64,000 bases of DNA, from contig JAQGDQ010000049.1 in the NCBI GenBank assembly GCA_030141605.1, positions 434,001-498,000 on the forward strand, written 5' to 3'. Below the pieces are notes generated by a model. That model was not told the origin of the DNA, did not search any database, and worked only from the letters and a program-made list of their open reading frames with translations. This DNA comes from Tubiluchus corallicola (Eukaryota; Priapulida; Priapulimorpha; Priapulimorphida; Tubiluchidae). The position numbers and the translations under genes are program-made. Below are positions 60,263-64,000 of the stretch, in pieces. The first letter of the stretch is position 1; every line of letters starts with the position of its first letter.

Positions 60263-62763
60263 CACAGTCTTTCAGGCAGGTAAGCAAAATGCTAAGTAAT
60301 ATAACTTTGCATGGAAAGATTTTTGGACATAGCTTTACACTGCTTTTCTTCCCCTGATTTACATTATGCATAGTTGATGTCATGTAATGGCGCATTCCGA
60401 ACAGTATTGCTGGAGATTTAAAATGAAAACAAGCAAAAAATCCTTTTAACGAGTGTACAATATATGCATAAAGTAATATAATTTTTTAAAGCAATGTTTC
60501 TCAAACTTTCAGGTACCCCTTTTCTTATCCTTTAAAAGTGACTGCACTAAATGATGTGGCTCTGTGACACTCTGTAATTTCATATGAGCAGCTAGTTACT
60601 GAAAGGCTTATGTAAATAGGATAGCCAAGAAAAGTATCTTTGAATTTATGCTCATACTGGTGACATATGCTTACTTACTGGTTTATGCATTACTTCCCAT
60701 ACTTTCTCTGAGATTAACTGAATTCCAGCGCCAGCGTCGGATGGCTTGCGCAATGTAATCAAAGGTACATCAACTGCAACTGTAGTAGGTATCTCAAAAG
60801 TGTCGTCATTTGATGTCTAAAGAGCAGATAAAAGCTGATTTAAATTTTCTAGAATATGACTACTATGTAATAACAAGTAAGATGCAAATTGTTTGGAATT
60901 TTGATCCTCTAAATCAGAATTTTTGATGGTAGTTTGACAATTTCAGGCTGTACTTGAATAATTATATACCAAAAAATTATCTCCTGAGCCATAGCTTATC
61001 AATTTTATCCCCGGGTAATCGTGCCCAGTAATAAAGTCACAGGAGAAAAGTCACAATTTTGGCTAGTAAAATAGTAACAGGGAAAAAGTCACAATTAATT
61101 TTGGCTAGGATTAGAATTGGGGTTAGAGGCTAAAATAAATTTATTTATTTTTTTCACTTGCCTTTTTTCTTGTGACATTTTCTGTGACTTTTTTACGTGG
61201 ATTCTATAAAATAACTTCAAAAGGCAAGTTATGCCAAGCAAATACGTAAATACACTTTTGCACAGTAAGTAGCTAGAATGTTCCATTGTACAGCAGTATT
61301 ATATAAACTCTGAAATTTGTCATTACGACGCCATATGACGAAAAACAACCTTATTGTGTAAAATGTTTACTGTGCCAAAAAGGTAATAGTATTTTCATAG
61401 TAGGCACACATTTCTAACAAAATCTGCAATTTGCCAAAACAACGTTAAGTGGTCAGTCAAAATGATTTTCATAAAATGCCGAAATCAATGTTGAAGGTCA
61501 AATAAAGGTGTAATAATGGCCTGTTAATATTATAATTATTAACTGGAATTTCTGGTGTTAGAACAAATAATGCTGGATCTTTCGGACAACAGTGCATTAC
61601 AACCGCTGGGAATTGTCATGACAAACTAGGCATTATTTGTATGATGTGAACAAACAGCTTATACAGCATATTCTACCTCATCAGTCTTGTTTGCGTCATC
61701 ATTGTTCTCAGTCTGAAAATGCAAAATAGTTGAACAGTTATTGAACACTGTTTCTAAAATTTACACATAATAAAGTTCCGTTGCTAGCATGCTACAATCA
61801 GGGCTATGAAATTTATAAAAACATTATAATCTGCAAATAGTGTATCCTATCTTGTAGTCTGCAATGGCAAAATAGAGAATTAAATGTACTTATTTACATA
61901 CACAGGTTGTGAACCACTATACTGAAATCTGTCGTCCAAAACTAGATAATGTTGCTTAGCGTCAAATTTTTATTATTGTGGCATTTTAAAAAAATTTAAA
62001 GAGCTGATTAATACGAAAAGAATGCAGATTTTACAACTTTATCTCAACTTTGAAAATTTCATTTCTGGTCTCTTCAACAAATGCTGTTGAGGACAAACAT
62101 AGTAATGATGATGGTGATGATTTCGACGACGATTGTGATGATGACGACAACGACGATGATGACGATGATGATAGTGAGGATTGCGATAATGACAATGATG
62201 ATGACAGTGTGGTAATTACACGACTATGATAATGGTGACGGGATAACGATGATTAATGTGCATACTTCAGCATCTTCTTCCTTGATGACATCTCCTATGG
62301 GGACAGTAACAGATGGATTTGACTCAGTACACAGGAGTATCTGAGGAAGCCCATCGAAGGTTTTGTCTGCAGCCTCAGCATCACTTTGCTCACTTTCCTC
62401 TTGTTCCAATTGCTTTTCCTTTTGCAATTTATTATGATAATCATTGGCACAGTTCAGCAAAACTTCGGTGAAGTCGAGAAATGATATCTGTATGCAGTTT
62501 ACAAAACATTTAATAAAGAGTAATGTGACAGACGTAAGTCATTTGATAATTCCAATCAATACAGGTTCTGTTTTAAGCCTCTACTCAACAAAAATTAAAT
62601 AAGTTATGAAAAATGCGTAACTCAATGGCATATATAGCTAGCAACATGTTCATACCTCTTCACGTGTGTCATAAGAACCCTCTTCAATCATTCTTGGATT
62701 AATTTCACCAAGGAAACTGTACACTCTCTTGATTTCCAAGCAGTTCTCAAACAAGAGACAATC
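58283..62763 (-). CDS. RSPH10B: RSPH10B-like radial spoke protein, C-terminal part: six joined exons, 5' partial
   Basis: Join (minus strand) of 62656-62763, 62266-62487, 61677-61712, 60679-60816, 60107-60149 and 58283-58473. All have GT-AG borders and matching phases, giving 738 nt, 245 residues and a stop. Two stretches resemble human RSPH10B in the same order: INPRMIEEGSYDTREE-ISFLDFTEVLLNCA (human ...[24 protein letters not shown]) and, near the end, EEFFTDLFMPRALHWCSVIRKMQELAKSQ (human ...[23 protein letters not shown]). The part between is acidic and low-complexity, as in the family. RSPH10B is a MORN-repeat axonemal radial-spoke protein; its MORN repeats would lie beyond 64000. The gene is very probable and the family name moderately so. 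Confidence 0.75.
58672..58929. mobile_element. hAT-type MITE nested in the pogo-like element
   Basis: 258 bp with inverted ends CAGTGGCGTATTG at the left and the complement of CAGTGGTGTATTG at the right, flanked on both sides by TGTGTCAC (58664-58671 and 58930-58937). That is a perfect 8-bp target duplication, the hallmark of hAT insertions. The interior has no coding capacity of its own. CCGTCCACC[CT]ACTTTTT also recurs within it at both ends in direct order. Confidence 0.92.
58938..59230 (+). pseudogene. pogo/Tigger transposase fragment
   Basis: Open frame ending in TGA at 59228-59230. It includes GHVAYRGTYWCTRFLNRHSI, SLRQRTKIAQKLPSQYEHKL and IGNMDETS. This follows the order of pogo/jerky transposases: the end of the CENP-B-type DNA-binding domain (WxxRFLxRHxxSLRxxTxxAQ) and the start of the DDE domain (IGNxDET). 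The frame upstream is interrupted by the hAT insertion, and the remainder of the DDE domain is absent, so it is inactive. Confidence 0.88.
60107..60149 (-). CDS. RSPH10B: RSPH10B-like gene, 43-nt mini-exon
   Basis: Minus-strand acceptor TTGATTTGTGTAG ahead of 60149 and donor GTAAGT after 60107. Phase 0 in, phase 1 out. Encodes SDFRLAAVQSKCET plus one base. It is supported mainly because it supplies the phase 1 end the terminal exon needs; the preceding exon alone ends in phase 0 and would not join. Confidence 0.7.
60150..60678 (-). other. intron of the RSPH10B-like gene
   Basis: Holds a CA/CACG microsatellite (60216-60266). At 60492-60525 the words GTTTCTCAAACTTTCAGGTA and CCCC resemble hAT-element ends, without a partner. 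Confidence 0.65.
60216..60266. repeat. CA/CACG microsatellite
   Basis: CA units, five GCAC units, then CA units again. Confidence 0.92.
60679..60816 (-). CDS. RSPH10B: RSPH10B-like gene, exon with FEIPTTVAVDVP
   Basis: Minus-strand acceptor CTGCTCTTTAG ahead of 60816 and donor GTAAGT after 60679. Phase 0 in and out, 46 codons. Encodes TSNDDTFEIPTTVAVDVPLI, TLRKPSDAGAGIQLISEKVW and EVMHKP. No motif recognised. Order and composition suit the region between the acidic stretch and the final helix. Confidence 0.88.
60817..61676 (-). other. intron of the RSPH10B-like gene
   Basis: Contains the short element with GTCACA inverted ends at 61027-61196. Otherwise AT-rich with nothing supportable. Confidence 0.65.
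61027..61196. mobile_element. MITE with GTCACA-rich inverted ends and TTAGGG-like core
   Basis: Left end AGTAATAAAGTCACAGGAGA then AAAGTCACAA; right end TTGTGACATTTTCTGTGACT then TTTTTAC (inverted). The word AAAGTCACAATTTTGGCTAG recurs near 61088 with variation. The core GGATTAGAATTGGGGTTAGA resembles degenerate telomere-type units. About 170 bp. Confidence 0.7.
61677..61712 (-). CDS. RSPH10B: RSPH10B-like gene, 36-nt mini-exon
   Basis: Minus-strand acceptor GCATTTTCAG ahead of 61712 and donor GTAGAA after 61677. Phase 0 in and out. Encodes TENNDDANKTDE. Acidic and low-complexity; it continues the acidic region of the preceding exon. Could be skipped in frame. Confidence 0.7.
61713..62265 (-). 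other. intron of the RSPH10B-like gene
   Basis: The part nearest the upstream exon is a degenerate GAT/GAC repeat (62104-62216). The rest is AT-rich with no feature seen. Confidence 0.7.
62104..62216. repeat. degenerate GAT/GAC trinucleotide tract
   Basis: Mixed GAT, GAC, GGT and AAT triplets over about 110 bp. It reads as Asp-rich on the plus strand but lies in an intron of the minus-strand gene, and no splice sites support coding. Confidence 0.85.
62266..62487 (-). CDS. RSPH10B: RSPH10B-like gene, exon with ISFLDFTEVLLNCA
   Basis: Minus-strand acceptor CTGCATACAG ahead of 62487 and donor GTATGC after 62266. Phase 0 in and out, 74 codons. Encodes ISFLDFTEVLLNCANDYHNK, LQKEKQLEQEESEQSDAEAA and PQILLCTESNPSVTVPIGDV before ending KEEDAE. 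The F-L-D/E-F-x-E-x-L-L core matches the [10 protein letters not shown] helix of RSPH10B, followed as in that family by a charged, low-complexity stretch. Confidence 0.92.
62656..62763 (-). CDS. RSPH10B: RSPH10B-like gene, first exon in the window
   Basis: Minus-strand acceptor GATTTTATAG ahead of 62763 and donor GTATGA after 62656. Phase 0 in and out, 36 codons. Encodes DCLLFENCLEIKRVYSFLGE and INPRMIEEGSYDTREE. Aligns loosely with the [20 protein letters not shown] segment of human RSPH10B. Earlier exons, including any MORN repeats, lie beyond 64000. Confidence 0.88.
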
Positions 62764-62819
62764 CTATAAAATCAATAATTATTCATTGTACAGTATATAT
62801 AAATATACATACACACACA

Positions 62820-62855
<36 letters not shown>

Positions 62856-64000
62856 TGTATGTATGTATGTATGTATGTATATACAGTGGTTTTATACATA
62901 TCTATAACAAAACAAACTAGATGGAGATAAATTTTTAGCTATTATGCTATAGATGCACTTTCAATAACTTTAATGGAATAAAACTATGAAAAGAAGAAAG
63001 AACGGGCTTTGTCATTATCGTTTGAGTTGCAGCTGCAAGTGGCTCATAAAGAAACTAATATAAGATATCGAAAAACTCAAAGTACTGTTGTCCTTAGTCT
63101 TTAGAGAGATTTAACACATTAAAAGGAAAGGAAGATACTTAAAGCAGGTAAATAATAAAAAAAATCAAGAGAGCTTTCTTTCTACACATAGATGTAATAT
63201 AATAAACCACAGATGCATCAAAATGATGCTAACTGATATCACTCCTTCTGACTTCTAAATGACATCGAATGTTTTACACAAGGTGCTGTACCAAAACCAG
63301 GGCAGTTGCCTAGGGTTCCAAAATTTTGGGGTGGCCAAATTCTGAAATAATTCTTTAAATGAACTACTTACATTATTTTCCTTTCAAGTTATAAAATTAA
63401 AATTCATCAGTGCTAGCAAGTGTCTTCCCGCACCAAAACACTCTATTTTGCTTTATCTGGTTTCCCAAGAATACACACGGTTTCTATTTAACCCGCTTTT
63501 TATGCGCAGTTTCGATCGTATGCATAGAGCTGCAGAACCAAGGATTAGCTTATTGTAATAATATTTCCGATAATAACGTTTCTTACAATAGCATTTATCT
63601 AATAATGGCAGATAAATCTATAAGAATCGAAGTCTTCATGGAATGCGAGTGGAATACAGGAAATGAAGGGTAAAAAAGGCTAGCGAATGGCGACATTGAA
63701 CAGCAAAAAGAATCTCTAATGACATATTAATTTTCTAACCAGACCAGCGTTATGGCTGTGAAGGTGGTGAAACTAGTAAAGTGGATGAAATGGATGATGA
63801 AGGCTGATGGTAAAGCTTGCCAAGAATAGCAGAAATTTGATTGCTCCTGAAATCCCAGGACATGGAGTCATAAATTCAATTTCAAATTCACTCAACACAA
63901 GCTGTAGATAAGTAATTAACTACACTTAATTAGTACACCATAATACATGTATAAGCATCACACACAGGTACCATTATAATTTATTATAATGTTACACAAT
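62764..64000 (-). other. intron of the RSPH10B-like gene, partial
   Basis: Holds the ATGT microsatellite (62827-62880). Words near 63300-63345 (GGGCAGTTGCCTAGGGTTCC, TTTTGGGGTGGCC) recall ends of non-autonomous DNA transposons. No further exon of either gene could be supported. Confidence 0.6.
62827..62880. repeat. ATGT tetranucleotide microsatellite
   Basis: About thirteen uninterrupted GTAT units, flanked by TA and CA runs. Confidence 0.95.

Noticed and set aside
60492-60525. hAT-like end word GTTTCTCAAACTTTC with CCCC
   Set aside because: A single end without a partner; such words are common by descent from unrelated families.
62104-62216. Asp-rich frame over the GAT/GAC tract as a coding exon
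   Set aside because: It is a degenerate microsatellite in an intron of the opposite-strand gene, and there are no splice sites.
63740-63851. Candidate upstream exon of the minus-strand gene (EQSNFCYSWQALP...)
   Set aside because: Weak GTTAGA donor, poor pyrimidine tract, and a hydrophobic low-complexity translation unlike the family.

Overview
This is a 64 kb piece of AT-rich metazoan nuclear DNA from a non-vertebrate animal that I cannot place further. The evidence is GT-AG introns of up to 23 kb, two recognisable animal genes, and many old transposon remnants. It holds the 3' portions of two convergent genes.

The plus strand (901-56413) carries the last ten coding exons of a dystrobrevin gene. 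Its 5' part (EF-hand-like region and ZZ finger) must lie upstream of the window. The exon phases join without a break into 461 codons including the stop. In order they encode a proline-rich linker, helix H1 ([16 protein letters not shown]), helix H2 with its near-invariant [12 protein letters not shown]...[15 protein letters not shown] coiled coil, a Ser/Pro linker, the GVGGDVK...[15 protein letters not shown] block, and a lineage-diverged acidic, tyrosine-rich tail. Introns of 13.7, 23.1 and 10.1 kb make up most of the window.

The minus strand (from beyond 64000 down to 58283) carries the last six coding exons of a second gene. They are also phase-consistent (246 codons including the stop). 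The protein resembles the C-terminal part, after the MORN repeats, of the radial-spoke protein RSPH10B. The two stop codons face each other about 1.9 kb apart. The two products (cortical dystrophin-complex scaffold and ciliary radial spoke) have no obvious functional link.

The introns hold decayed mobile DNA: a non-LTR retrotransposon 3' end; two foldback MITE families; three copies of a short element with inverted ends around a TTAGGG-like core, and a fourth element built alike; 5S-rRNA-like and tRNA-like SINE pieces; and, inside the last intron of the minus-strand gene, a pogo/Tigger-like DNA transposon with a hAT-type MITE inserted in it (8-bp target duplication). Microsatellites are frequent.

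I found no CRISPR array, operon, prokaryotic gene or intact transposon. The most interesting signals are the nested transposon touching a splice acceptor, the telomere-cored MITEs, a possible internal CpG-rich alternative first exon, and the duplicated tyrosine motif in the dystrobrevin tail.
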